This document shows, in pieces, positions 9,894 through 20,240 of a stretch of DNA of 36,831 bases (its first letter is position 1; each line of letters begins with the position of its first letter). The stretch comes from Plantago elongata (Eukaryota; Streptophyta; Magnoliopsida; Lamiales; Plantaginaceae). Below the pieces are notes generated by a model. That model searched no databases. It was given only the letters and a program-made list of their open reading frames with translations, and was not told the DNA's origin. A program made the position numbers and the translations under genes. The stretch is from NCBI GenBank assembly GCA_036897095.1, contig JAYMSP010001056.1:1-36831 (forward strand). The letters are read 5' to 3'.

Positions 9894-12800
9894 ATGGCGG
9901 ACGACAAAAACGCTACCTCTGCAGCACCTCTGGAAGAACCGGTTTCCGAAAGCTCCAGCAAGGAAGAAGAGAATCGCGTTACGAAAACTGACGAACAGAG
10001 ACAAGTGAGCAATACCAGTGACTGTACGACACTCGACGATGCTTTAACTCGTGATGGAAAAGAGTCAAAATCGGAAACCCTAGCTTCTGTACCTTCACCT
10101 AAGAGTGATCACCAAGTCTCAGGTACTCATGTGTTTTGATTTTTATTTTTTTGTATGTGTGATTTTGGGTGTTTGTGTGATGAATTGATGATTTAGTGAC
10201 TGTGAATTGTTGCAGAGGTTTCGGTGAAGCCAGTGGAGTCGGTGAATGAAGTGAAGGTTTGTTTCTAAGCTTGAATTATTACCTTTGTTTGTTTAATCAT
10301 TATTGAGCTCAATTGGTAAGCAGCTCCCCTCCAACCAATAAGTCGGGGTTCGAGTTACTTTTAGCCGTTTCAAAAAAAGTTATTGAGCTTATTGCTATCT
10401 GTTTGTTTGATTGTTGAGTAATTGGAATGAATTCATGTTTATTTGGTATTAAATTTGAACTGCGGATGAGTACTAAATGTTTGTTTTATACTGTGGTGGA
10501 AATAAGAATGTTGTTTAGATTATTGGACTAGCTGGTTTCATTGCCCTTACCCTTCCTTGAAGGGAAAAATGCAACTGCTACAAAGAATGATCAAGCCGTT
10601 TCGCCTGGCAGAGTGTATAATAGCTGCAGTGAGTTTAGTTCCAATATAGTAGTAAGCTTTTCGTTTCGTAAAGGTTTAGGGAGACAGGGTTCTAGGTAGT
10701 TTTGGCTTGCTGTTTACATATACTTTTGTTGAAGCTGTATATCTGAAGGTGTTCCTGAAAAGTTTTGAGGTTAATGCGAGTGGTAGATTGATTACTTGGT
10801 CTGCCTGAGAGCAAACAATCCTGATCTTGACTCTCTTGACAACTGAATTGCTTTTTCCCCGATATATGGATCTAACAGCTGAGGAGAAGTCTTGTGATTT
10901 CTATTAAGATTATAAGAGTGTGTAGCAATGTTGTGCATCTACCATTTTTATCTTACAAGGAGCAGACTTTCAATGATATCATTTTTTTTTTGGTAAAGTG
11001 CTTTTCCTGAAGATGTTTTTCATATCTTTGCTGCTTCCTTCAATTGATCAAATTCAATGTGCTCTTAAGTGGATCAAGTTGTTATTTGAAAAGAATATAC
11101 TTTTCGATATGCTTGTGCTGTACTTCTGTAGTAGCTGCCAGGTTTGTCAAAACAAATTTCGGTTTTAAGATATCTCGCAAGCGAGGGAAACTAAATGGGG
11201 CTCCTGACAATTAAGATCTACTCTATTTATTTGTTGTAGTATTTCTGCTGCTTTGGTATTCAAACATTCTAATTATTTAATTAACAGTAAATACATTTTT
11301 ATGTTTCTGATAGTTAGATCTGAACTTGTTCTGATAGTTATTGTGTTTGTTATTGTCGTAGGATCAAGAGAAAGCAGTTCATGAGGAACCCGCAAACACT
11401 ATTACGGTGGCAAGTACCCAATTACAGAACCAGGTCCCTGATGGTCTATCTAGATTGGACTTATCCCCGACATCTACACCACCCCTTTCGTCTATTTCCA
11501 GTCCAAGTCAACCACAGCAAAAGTTGCAAAAAATACCAAACAACAAGCGAAGCATTACTGAGGTGGAGAAGCAAAAACCTCCTCTGCTAAAATTATCTCC
11601 CATTCCTTTGCTAAAGACACCTTCTGATGGGTACAATTGGCGCAAGTATGGGCAGAAGCAAGTGAAGAGTCCAGAAGGTTCAAGAAGCTATTACAGATGC
11701 ACATCCTCTGACTGCTATGCAAAGAAAATCGAATGCTCTGACCTCTGTCACCGTGTCATAGAGACTGTTTATAGAAGTCACCACAATCATGACCCTCCCC
11801 CAAAGTTAAATTGTAGTCGAGAAAATAGGTCTGTGATACAAAGTCCTAATGCCACTGGTAGGGGCAGTACTAATGCGACTCATCCAGTTAAGGCACTTAA
11901 TGATATAATGCCATCTACCTCAAAAGAACCTTTGCCCAGGATTGATCAGATTCCTGAGACAAAGCAACAGGAATCAAATGATTCTGATGAAACTATAGAA
12001 ATTAATGCCAAGGACGGGCATGTTGATGGACCTGAATACAAAAAAAGGTAAAAACATTCTGCATCATCTGTCATCATTTGTATTTGAAGTTATTCAGCTG
12101 ATAGTTGATATTTGATACCCATTGACTTTGATACTATTTAAATTTCATTTTTTCAGGAAGAATGAAACCCCACCTGATGAATTGGGGACCCTTCCAAAGC
12201 CAGTAAATAAACCTAAATTTGTTGTTCATGCTGCTGATGACGTGGGCATATCAGGAGATGGTTACAGGTGGCGAAAGTATGGGCAGAAGATGGTTAAAGG
12301 GAATCCACATCCTAGGTGAACCCAATTTTTACTGTTCCCTTGCATGTTAATTTCTTGAGTTGCTAAAACTTATTCAAATTCCTTGAATTGACTAAGTACA
12401 CATCAAAGAGTTAGCTCGTAGACCATCTCCAATGGTAAAGCCCACTCACACCCACCTCTCTCTTCAATGTCAGCGTTTCACCCACTTCGCAACACCCTCT
12501 ACAACCCTTCTCTCCAATGGTTACACGTTATTATATCTCATCTTTTTCTCATTTCTTTTGAACTTCAGTTCACATGCTATTTTGTTTTCTTTTCCTTTAT
12601 ATTTGTAAACTTCATTCTGATTAATTATATTAAGTTAATAAATTTGTAAATAAATATTACAGTACTTGAGAATAAAATTGGCAATACTTGTAAATAAATA
12701 TTAGAATTAAATTACAACAAACTCAAAAAATTTAGAACACACATACATCAATGAAATCTAAAACAATTAAATAAACACTACATATGGCAACTATTCGTCG

Positions 12801-15800
12801 CAAAAAATGTGTTTTTATTATGTACAATTAATACATTTTATGTAAACAAAGAAAAAAAAAAGAAGAAACGAAATTGGAAAACGAATGTAACAATAACAAA
12901 TGAAATGAAACTGAAACAAAAAGTAATGAAACAAATGAAACTAACAAACAAAACAATGAAACAAACAAAAGAACGAGAAAAAAAGAAGATAAAACGACCA
13001 TTACCAGTCACTAGCGACAGTTTTATGATGGTAGTAGTAATGTCACAATACATGCACATCTTTCTTTGAGTGAAAATTTTGCATGTGTAGCAAATGATAT
13101 GTCAAGTGGGCACCAAGAATTCAAGCAGGGGAATGGGGATGGGGCTGATGATTGACACCTTTTAAGTTGGCGCTCCACCAGGTTGCATCTCCTGTGGCTG
13201 GCACCAATTAAACTGAACTGAACCAACTCTTCTTGATTGTTTTTTTCTTCTTCATCCATTTTTGAAGCATCTAGAGATTGACTTGATCCAAAGTCAGGTT
13301 GCTGTCAAAAGATAGACCATTGAGAGCATTGTTCAACTGCAAATCATCATTACCCTAGGGGCTTTGCCATTTTGGCTAGTCGTCAAAGTTCCCATTTTAC
13401 CAATAAAATTCTTCTCTTTGGTATTGCTCCAAGTAATCCAGCCTTTTAGCAGCTCTTGGTTTCTTACCTGAGCTTCAGGAGATCCTTATAGCCTGCAAAA
13501 GTCTCATCTGCCACATGTCCAGGGTCACTTGATTCCTTGTAGCATTCATGTTACTTTTAGGCTTATGTTTGAGAAATTTCACAAAGCATGAATAAGAATT
13601 ATGTCCCAGTTTAGAGCAGTGAATACAAAAGGCAGGAATGCTTTTAGCCTGAACAGGGATTTTCATATGGACAAGGTTCCAAAAAATGAAGCAGCAGATC
13701 TTGAGAAATCTCCAACCATGTTTTTAGACCCAGCCAGTAGAAGAAGGGCAACTCGGTAGATTGATCAGGAATGCTCGGGGGTGGTGGGCAACTTGGTCAC
13801 ATAGGGCCCTATTTGGGGTGGTTGCTTTGGTTCCAATGGCTTCATCGGTATACTCTCCTTGCAACTCTGCCTGCTAGATACATCACTATGAAAACTAAAT
13901 TATAGTAGCTTAATCTCATCATGTATATCAGTGTATTGAGCTTCAGACAGTATAAAAACTGTAGAACAACACACTGCAAAAATGTCATCTCTTAGACAAC
14001 CAAGATATTTAGAAAAAAATTTCCATCTGCAGTTTCCTGACACAAAGTGTTGTGTGGCCTGCAATCCCGTTCTGATAAAGCGAGCAAGTTAGCCAACTAT
14101 AAATTGACATCTCTTTAGGTTATCACTGAATAAGACAAACAATATTGATCCTATGCCATTTTGTTGTCCTCAGCAACAACTGCCAGCTTAAGCCTGGTCA
14201 CATCTGCTAGGAAAACTGAAATACCATTGATAAATAGGCCAGCATGGTTGATTCCACATTCTGTAACAAGTTTGCTTTCTCTTAATGATTATTACATGTA
14301 GCAAAAGAGATAATTAGAAAATCTACTACTCCACATAGCTAGAAAGAGCCTTGACATCCCAGGCGACAACAATCACTTGCTTTAATTTCATATTTTCCTA
14401 CGAAAAGCCATTGATAAGTATGTTTCTTCCATATTTTATCTCTGTTGCTAGCGATCTTTGCTATGCTCATTGAGGAATTCTTATTCTAATGAGAATGAAT
14501 GGACGTTTTTTTTTTTTTTTTTTTTTGGGGGGGGGGGGTGGATAGGTGGCTTAACATAGCATTTTGAAATGAGGCTGTTTCAAGGCCTATAACCTGCGAC
14601 CAGTAAGTGCCTAAAGAGTACCTAGAGATAAGTACTGTTTCTATAGTGGAGAATGCTATTTTATACTATAAATTATTAAATAAAAGTACTAGTAAGCTAT
14701 TAAGGTATCTTCATTAATTTAATTAATTTATATAATATAATTCCTAACATATAAGGGTACTATTCTCTCTATCTTTTATGAAAGGGAACACTTACTAAAC
14801 TATTTATGAAAAGGAATTGTACATAGAATTATTTTAATATAGTACTCTAACATATTGATCTTATACTTTATAAAGGAGTTACTTCTTACCTACATGAGCT
14901 ACTAGTTAATTACGCATACTTATATACTAGGTCTCTTATAATAAGGTACTATTACTACTATGTTTCTCTAATAAGTTACATTTATTTTGGTTCTTCGGTC
15001 ACCCAGAGGTCTTACATCCTAGTTAATCATGAAGAGAATTCTTAACCTTATTTTTATACTGAGGATCTGAAAGCTATTGATTCTGCTTGTACTAGACTGT
15101 TTCGATCAAAATTTCTGCTGAGGGTTTTCATGCTGGAGTTTGGACTCTAAAGTTCATGATATTATCCTGTGAAGGCAACACACCAATCTCGTGGCGATAT
15201 GGCTTGTAGCGTATAGATGAAATGTGAACATTCAAGTTCGGAAAGCCAGAACCTTTCTTTGTTAAATTTTTCCTATGGCTGAAACAGAGAAATACTTCTA
15301 AGGCTGTGTTATCTTCAACTGAAAATCAGTTCAGTCGCTCGGCTTAGTTATAATTTATACCTTACTCCATCCAGTCCAGTTCAGTAAATCTCAGTTGAAG
15401 AGAACATAGCCTAACTCCTGAAATATGTTTTTACTTTTGGGAAGAGCTTTATATCTAATCCTTTTCTAACCTCTTTTACTTAAGTGTTTTCTTTTTGATA
15501 AGTTTCTTTACACACATTCCTGCTGTAAATCTTCCCATCCCTCCCTCTTTCTGCCACCATTACCTGCAAGTGCCTCACCTGGAGGTTGCCCTTTGTAATA
15601 GTCTATTAATTCTGGATTGTCTATTGGAAGCTCTATTTGTTTGAATGACTCTTGTAAGAATTTCAGGAACTACTATCGCTGTACGTCAGCTGGATGTCCT
15701 GTTCGAAAGCACATTGAGAAAGCTGTGGATAGTGCAACTGCGCTAATAATAACATACAAGGGAGGGCACAATCATGACATGCCAGTACCAAAAAAGCGTC

Positions 15801-16018
15801 ATGGTCCAAAGACTACTCGGATTTCTGGTTCTTCTGTTTCTGGGGTTAGTTTGCAAACCGATAAAAGTGAAATACATCAGAGTCAAGAGAAACCGTCAAT
15901 GGACAAAGAAGGCATGTCAGGTGATGGGGCATTGAATCTAATTGCAAAGAAAAAGGCGGAGTCAACACCAGCCCTTTTGAGCGTTGGCTTCGAGATTAAG
16001 CCTTGCTCAAACCACTAA
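9894..16018 (+). CDS. WRKY32: Group I WRKY transcription factor (WRKY32-like), five exons
   Basis: Deduced exons: 9894-10122, 10216-10256, 11362-12047, 12157-12315 and 15667-16018, all with GT-AG borders. They join in frame to 1,467 nt (488 residues plus stop). The product should be a nuclear DNA-binding regulator that recognises W-box (TTGAC) promoters. Two WRKY domains are visible. The N-terminal one has WRKYGQK at about residues 183-189 and a C-X4-C-X22-H-X-H finger. The C-terminal one has WRKYGQK at about 357-363 and C-X4-C-X23-H-X-H. That is the group I layout. The last intron splits the C-terminal domain after the PR of GNPHPR, the conserved R-type position. WRKY32 is favoured over other group I members by [15 protein letters not shown] in the first domain, [14 protein letters not shown] after the second, and a C-terminal [11 protein letters not shown]. 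Arabidopsis WRKY32 is of similar length and acts in light and ethylene-related growth control. The start at 9894 has a good plant context (GCCATGGCG) and no in-frame alternative. The N-terminus is acidic and Ser/Glu-rich. The frame is intact despite heavy transposon load in the introns. Confidence 0.92.
10257..11361 (+). other. WRKY intron 2 (1,105 bp)
   Basis: Bounded by GAAG/GTTTGT and GTCGTAG/GATCAA. Phase 0 on both sides. Apart from the SINE-like insert at 10300-10389 I see no coding or repeat structure. Confidence 0.8.
10300..10389 (+). mobile_element. Short tRNA-derived SINE-like insertion
   Basis: Box A-like GAGCTCAATTGGTAAG (10305-10320) and box B-like GGGGTTCGAGT (about 10345) have the spacing of a polymerase III promoter and are followed by an A-run (CAAAAAAAG). 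The 10-bp TTATTGAGCT is repeated at 10300-10309 and 10380-10389, as expected for a retroposed copy; note that the first repeat overlaps box A. The unit is only about 70-80 bp, so it is either a very short SINE or a truncated copy. It is not a functional tRNA, since it has no cloverleaf arms. Confidence 0.5.
13260..13860 (-). mobile_element. LINE ORF1 (zinc-knuckle) fragment, antisense in the intron
   Basis: The minus-strand frame 13666-13475 encodes [14 protein letters not shown], a C-X2-C-X4-H-X4-C zinc knuckle, preceded by [12 protein letters not shown]. This matches the pattern of the CCHC motif that follows the DUF4283 domain in plant L1-type ORF1 proteins. Frame upstream continues as FWNLVH without an ATG, so this is an internal piece. 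No reverse transcriptase lies nearby. A captured copy of a DUF4283-type host protein is an alternative. Outer limits are approximate. Confidence 0.45.
14506..14538. repeat. T21-G12 homopolymer junction
   Basis: Twenty-one T (14506-14526) run directly into twelve G (14527-14538). Read on the minus strand this is a C12-A21 tail, so it may be the poly-A end of a retroposed element. Run lengths of this kind are also prone to sequencing error. Confidence 0.8.
15299..15414. mobile_element. Tourist-like MITE, copy 2
   Basis: TAA at 15299-15301 and 15412-15414 flank a 110-bp element with terminal inverted repeats: GGCTGTGTTATCTTCAACTG at the left and, in reverse complement, GGCTATGTTCTCTTCAACTG at the right. 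It is the same family as 8536-8680 and carries the same internal TCAGTTCAG words. It lies about 250 bp before the last WRKY exon and does not touch the acceptor site. Confidence 0.75.
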
Positions 16019-16619
16019 CTAATGGTGCACTTACCTAATTAATCTGTCCAATAATTTATCGATCTTTTTATTTCCTCACCTGGTTTACCATGTATGTTCT
16101 TGTTCTTGTAATATTAGTTTTAGTTTTCGGTTTAGTGTGGTAAGTTATGTTAACAGTAACCAGTAAGTTACCAAATTGGCTGAGTGTGGTACTAGACTGC
16201 AACACTGATTGGCGGGCAGTACTGTAAATTTATGTGATCTAAATTCTAATGGAAACAAATAAGTGATGATTGGAGCACTTGATAAGTAAATAGTTGTGCT
16301 TTTACCTATTTGAATCCATCATTTGTTGTATAAATGGTATGTGTTTATGTAATAGATTTCTATATAGCATATATGTTGTTGGTTATTTTAGTTTTGTGTA
16401 TAAATGATCAATGTTATGTGGAAATTTTATACGATGTTCGTATTTAGTTTCATATGTTAGAGTTTCTTTGTAGTAAAAATATAAAGGACCTTTGTTTATG
16501 TGGAACTTTTCTATGTTGTGTTATTGTCTAACTGATTCAATTGATTTTGTTTCGATTGGTCTATTTTTTTATGTAGAAATTGTCGATGAGGGCAACTCCG
16601 CCACTATATACCTCAAATT
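16019..16619 (+). other. WRKY 3' UTR and flank
   Basis: T-rich DNA with several AATAA-type near-upstream elements (for example near 16255) fits a plant 3' UTR. The cleavage site cannot be fixed. No further gene. Confidence 0.5.
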
Positions 16620-16758
16620 CGTCCATAAACAAGTTAAGAGTATTTAGAAAGATTTCTCTGAAGTACTAAATAACTTCAAATTCGTCCATAAACAAGTTAA
16701 GAGTATTTAGAAAGATTGAGAAACGTCCATAAACAAGTTAAGAGTATTTAGAAAGATT
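16620..16758. repeat. Three identical 35-bp repeats
   Basis: The 35-bp unit beginning CGTCCATAAACAAGTTAAGA and ending TTAGAAAGATT lies at 16620-16654, 16683-16717 and 16724-16758 with no mismatch. Copies 1 and 3 are both followed by TCTCTGAAGTACTAA, and copies 1 and 2 are both preceded by TCAAATT. The array therefore grew by two overlapping duplications. Confidence 0.85.
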
Positions 16759-16759
16759 G

Positions 16760-17604
16760 ATTCTCTGAAGTACTAACAATTTATATAAGTTAGTTTACTT
16801 GTCAGCCACCATAACCCAAGCACCAATAGGTGAAATTAGAGAAAGGATATAGCTGAGAGAACTAAATTCCACATCTAATAGTGCATAGAAAGTACCTCAG
16901 TTTTGAAACTGAGGAAAAGTTCGAGGGCTACTGAGTAGAGGAAGTATATATATGAGAAAGTCAGGAAAATATTTAGGATGAATACTTTGTGGGGAACTTT
17001 AAGTAAAAGGGATTAAAGATGAATTTTGTGTGGAGAACTCATCATCTCGTCTAAAAGTGAATTGAAGTCCTTAAAAAGTGAGGGTTAAGATTAGTTAAAG
17101 GATTACGATGCAACATTCAGATACAATTATAAAACCATGTATTATTTTACTTTCAGTAATTATAAGCTTGAGATATTATATATGCTCATGTTATGTAACT
17201 TATCCTTGTTGAATATATTAATTATAATTTTATTTTATAAATAGTAATCATTTGTGAACAAATGAAACAAATTCATCTTATACCAATCTTAAAATATTTC
17301 TAACCATGTACGAATTCAAGCATATCATAATTTTATTTATGTTCTTACACATTAAAGCTTGGTATTTCACTATATGTGTATTCTGTCATTATACTTTTGA
17401 ATGGACCGCGTTATATACAACCGTTAAATTCATTTGAAATAATAAAAGGTTCAAGTCCGGATTAACCATATACTGAATCAATTACATACCTTCGTAAAAC
17501 AAGCTCATAGTAAATTAGTAAAAAGTACATTTTTCGGAGAAGGGGTGCGGGGTGTGGGTGGTAAGAAAATTACCGTAACATGTAAAATTATGTTTGTAAG
17601 ATAA
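16760..17604. other. Intergenic, no gene seen
   Basis: AT-rich with no domain-bearing frame, no tRNA and no further transposon end that I can support. Confidence 0.5.
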
Positions 17605-17844
17605 TACTCCCTCCATATTATATTCAACTTTTTGTGATCATGAGCACAATTTTAAGAGATGAGGAAATAAAATAGGATAAATAGTAATAAAGTATGAAAT
17701 AGATAGAATAAATTACAGGAGAGATCGTAAAAAAGTATGATAGTGGGTGAATAATGTAAAAGATATAATTTTCATTTAATATGTGAAGTTGATATTGAGA
17801 TGTCCCAAAGTGAAATGCGGATGTTGAATTCAAGACATAGAGTA
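17605..17844. mobile_element. Stowaway-like MITE
   Basis: Starts TA/CTCCCTCCATATTATATTCA and ends with a decayed inverted copy (...TTGAATTCAAGACATAGAG/TA). CTCCCTCC next to a TA target site is the hallmark of Stowaway (Tc1/mariner) MITEs, and the 236-bp size fits. The minus-strand frame across it (17878-17624) is only the translation of this element. The right terminus is poorly preserved, so its end is approximate. Confidence 0.6.
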
Positions 17845-18570
17845 ATTCATGTGTGTGGTGGGGGGCAACATATGACATCGGGATTGTTGGAAGCCAACCC
17901 TAAAAACTACGTTGTAGACTTTTTTCTACTTTATTTGGTTCGAGTTTGAGGGTTGAAGTTTTTTTTTTAAATGACATGTATCATCTGCTAATTAACGGGT
18001 GGAGTATATATTATCAATCTATGTTTTAAAAGCGGGGTCGGATAGTTAATCTGGACAACCCTCTAAAAAAAGTTCAACCGGAGTTGGATCGGTTAGGCCG
18101 TTTTGAGCCATTTGGGCCGGTATGACGTCACAATAATATTAATATATACATAACTATATAAGTAAATCTCTTTAGTGAGGTTCAAAACAACTTATTTAAA
18201 GGTAAGTCTATATTTTCAGAAAAAAATTTAAAAGTATTAATCTAAACGTTTATATCTGAATATTGGTGTTGTTTTCATATTAAAAAAAAACATTTCATTA
18301 ATCATAATGATTTTAATAAATTATATGAATTATTTTCTAGATAGATTAAGTTCATCTATACATATAATTTACTTAAACTCGCCTATGTAGAGAATTTATG
18401 TAATAATATTAAACATAACATAAATATATTAATTCTGATAGAAATAGTTCATATATTAACTTATTACATATAATGTTGAAATTAATTTTCAAATATATTA
18501 CATTTAGAACAAAATTATATGTTTTACTTTATCTTTCTTAGAATCATATATAAATTAATTAAAATACATA
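17845..18570. other. Intergenic, no gene seen
   Basis: A GC-richer patch at 18028-18125 (GGGGTCGGATAG..., GGGCCGGTATGACGTCAC) stands out from AT-rich surroundings and may be part of an unidentified transposon. The rest is plain AT-rich DNA. Confidence 0.4.
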
Positions 18571-18578
18571 AAGAAACA

Positions 18579-19056
18579 TGGGCCAATTAAGGGTGAAATA
18601 GGGAGAAAGAGTAAGAAACCCTAATAGTATTAATTACTCCATTTTTCTCCACTTGACTCATCTTGCCGTTTTCTCTCTTCTTACTTTCTATCTTCTTCTT
18701 CTTGCCGTTTCTCTCTCGTGTGATTCGTTTTCTGGGTCATGATGTGTTCATGAAACTGTCTCTATTAGCCTTTTAGTAGCCCTGTTTAAAGTTGTGATAG
18801 GCCTGTGACGGCGGCGTCTGCATCACTCTTCCCTCCATACGGTCGCCGAGCTCATTTAATGCGTACTGTTCATGAACAGTAAAAAGTAGCAATTGTCACC
18901 GGGATACCATTTTTTAGCAATATTAATTGAAAAGATGATGTATTTCTCAGTGTTCTACATTGGCTCACTGGGAAATTAAATAATAACAACTGGTAGAAGA
19001 AAGATGGAACTGCGATGAACAGACTGATCGGGCCGTCATTGCGACAGTTGAATCAG
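18579..19056 (+). pseudogene. Orphan 5' end of a housekeeping-type gene
   Basis: A site II motif (TGGGCC, 18579-18584) and a telo-box (AAACCCTAA, 18616-18624) lie close together, a pairing known from promoters of ribosomal and mitochondrial-protein genes. A C/T-rich leader follows (18650-18720). An ATG at 19015 opens MNRLIGPSLRQLNQ, a short basic and hydrophobic start like an organelle-targeting peptide, which ends at a strong donor (CAG/GTGAGC, 19057). No second exon is visible before the CACTA-like end at 19404 and the retrotransposon. This is probably the first exon of a gene broken by insertion, or a captured gene fragment. The gene is not identified. Confidence 0.35.
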
Positions 19057-19403
19057 GTGAGCCTTTTCCAGTTTAATCGTGATTACCCGTCGAGATGTTT
19101 GACCAGGAGACCTGAATTATTTCGGATATCCATTTCTTTCCTTTTTTTGTTCCGATTCTAAAAAATCAGTAGGGCAACCGATGGACGGGGTCACGGGGGT
19201 GACTGCGTGGTTATTTCCACTCCGGCGCTGACATCAGTTGGTACTGATGATTATTGATGGTGTGGTGGAGTAGTGGAGGTGGCCTTTTGGACTTATAATT
19301 CACGGAGTTGGCCAGATGGGCTTTTGGACTAATACTATTTTTTATTATTATCTTTCAAAGTAAAATAACATTTGAAAAAAGAATGTAAACTAATAAATCA
19401 TTC
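19057..19403. other. Possible intron remnant
   Basis: Follows the donor site of the orphan first exon. It has no acceptor with a recognisable exon and no other structure. Confidence 0.3.
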
Positions 19404-19640
19404 CACTACATAAAAAAAAAAAAAAACCGTCTACATCGCCTGTCAATCCGTCCATCACAAATTTGCCTGTCAATCTGTACGTCGCAAAAAGCATCCATCG
19501 ACTGAAATCTTTAAAAATATCCACCACAAATCAATATTTTAATCACCTGCTACAGACGAATAGGTGGCAATGCCACCCGTCTATACAAATTATATATACA
19601 TTTTTTATTCTTTATCATATAGTTATATATACAAATGCGT
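19404..19640 (+). mobile_element. CACTA-like terminus, truncated
   Basis: Begins CACTACATAAAAAAA and continues with repeated subterminal words of the kind CCGTCTACATCG, CCGTCCATCAC, GTACGTCGCAAA and two copies of GCCTGTCAAT. A CACTA start plus clustered CGTC/GTCG words is typical of En/Spm-type ends. Only one end is present; the element appears cut by the damaged retrotransposon. A 3-bp target duplication cannot be checked. Confidence 0.4.
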
Positions 19641-20178
19641 AATACCGTGGCAAGGATAGACGAAGAATACCGTGGCAAGGATAGCCGGACAAATGCGTTA
19701 CATTCGAGGATAACGTGTCCGGACCCTCATCTCATATGTACATCCGGACCTAAAGATAATCAAGTGTGGCAAATCATATGATCCACGTGCTTAATTAATC
19801 TCTATTAGCCCAACACTTGGTACCATCCAACAAGTCTGGCCCCCCAAAAAGAGAATTAATCTCTATAAAAAGGGAACATTTTTCAAGGTAAACCCAAGTA
19901 AGTATGCTCACTTAATCTCTACACTCTACTACAAGCCTATTGCCTTTAATTATACAGAGTTGACTTACAATCACTCTTGAGTAAAGTCTTGTATTCGGTT
20001 TGATCCAAGGCAAACCGGGTCTAAAGGATCTAACCCCCCCCCCCTTCAAGTCATCTGTGCAGATTAGAGTATTAGGTTCCGGGCGCAAGGAGTGTAGCTT
20101 GAGCCATCCGAGGTCTTGAAGAATTTTGAGGGTTGATTGGTTTTTGTAATATCCGTAGTTGGGGCTTTTACCTCAACA
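19641..20178 (+). repeat. 5' LTR, truncated and internally deleted
   Basis: Matches the 3' LTR from the GAAGAATACC position (19662; 29798 in the right copy) to the TCAACA end at 20178. It lacks the first 136 bp of the LTR and, inside, about 150 bp that lie at roughly 29914-30070 in the right copy. A TATAAAAA promoter box is kept at 19864-19871. Bases 19641-19661 repeat AATACCGTGGCAAGGATAG, which is also found directly after, so the left edge is scrambled. Confidence 0.85.
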
Positions 20179-20182
20179 TAAT

Positions 20183-20200
20183 TGGCGCCGTATGTGGGAA
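20183..20200 (+). other. Primer-binding site
   Basis: TGGCGCCGTATGTGGGAA starts 4 bp after the LTR end. TGGCGCCGT is the complement of the CCA end of plant tRNA-Asp, the usual primer in Tat and Athila elements. The downstream bases are less conserved. Primer identity is inferred from the first nine bases. Confidence 0.75.
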
Positions 20201-20240
20201 ACGAGGCAAAAAGCTGAGTCATCCGTACTAATCATCCGAA

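Larger units (their letters stand above)
12316..15666 (+). other. WRKY intron 4 (3,351 bp), transposon-laden
   Basis: The R-type intron inside the second WRKY domain, with donor CCTAG/GTGAAC and acceptor AATTTCAG/GAAC. It is much larger than the other introns. It contains a minus-strand LINE ORF1 fragment, a T21-G12 tract, a Tourist-like MITE and a 600-bp A-rich stretch (12420-13060) of unknown origin. Purely AT-rich DNA fills 14600-15000. Confidence 0.85.

Noticed and set aside
10305..10360. A tRNA gene suggested by box A and box B
   Set aside because: No acceptor stem or cloverleaf arms can be formed; direct repeats and an A-run favour a retroposed SINE-like copy.
12420..13069. Start GACCATCTCCAATGG in WRKY intron 4, like the ends of some Harbinger-type MITEs
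   Set aside because: I could not find a matching inverted end or a TWA duplication, so I do not call it an element.
17624..17878. 84-residue Tyr/Ile/Ser-rich minus-strand frame
   Set aside because: Lies on a Stowaway-like MITE; its composition follows the AT-rich element.
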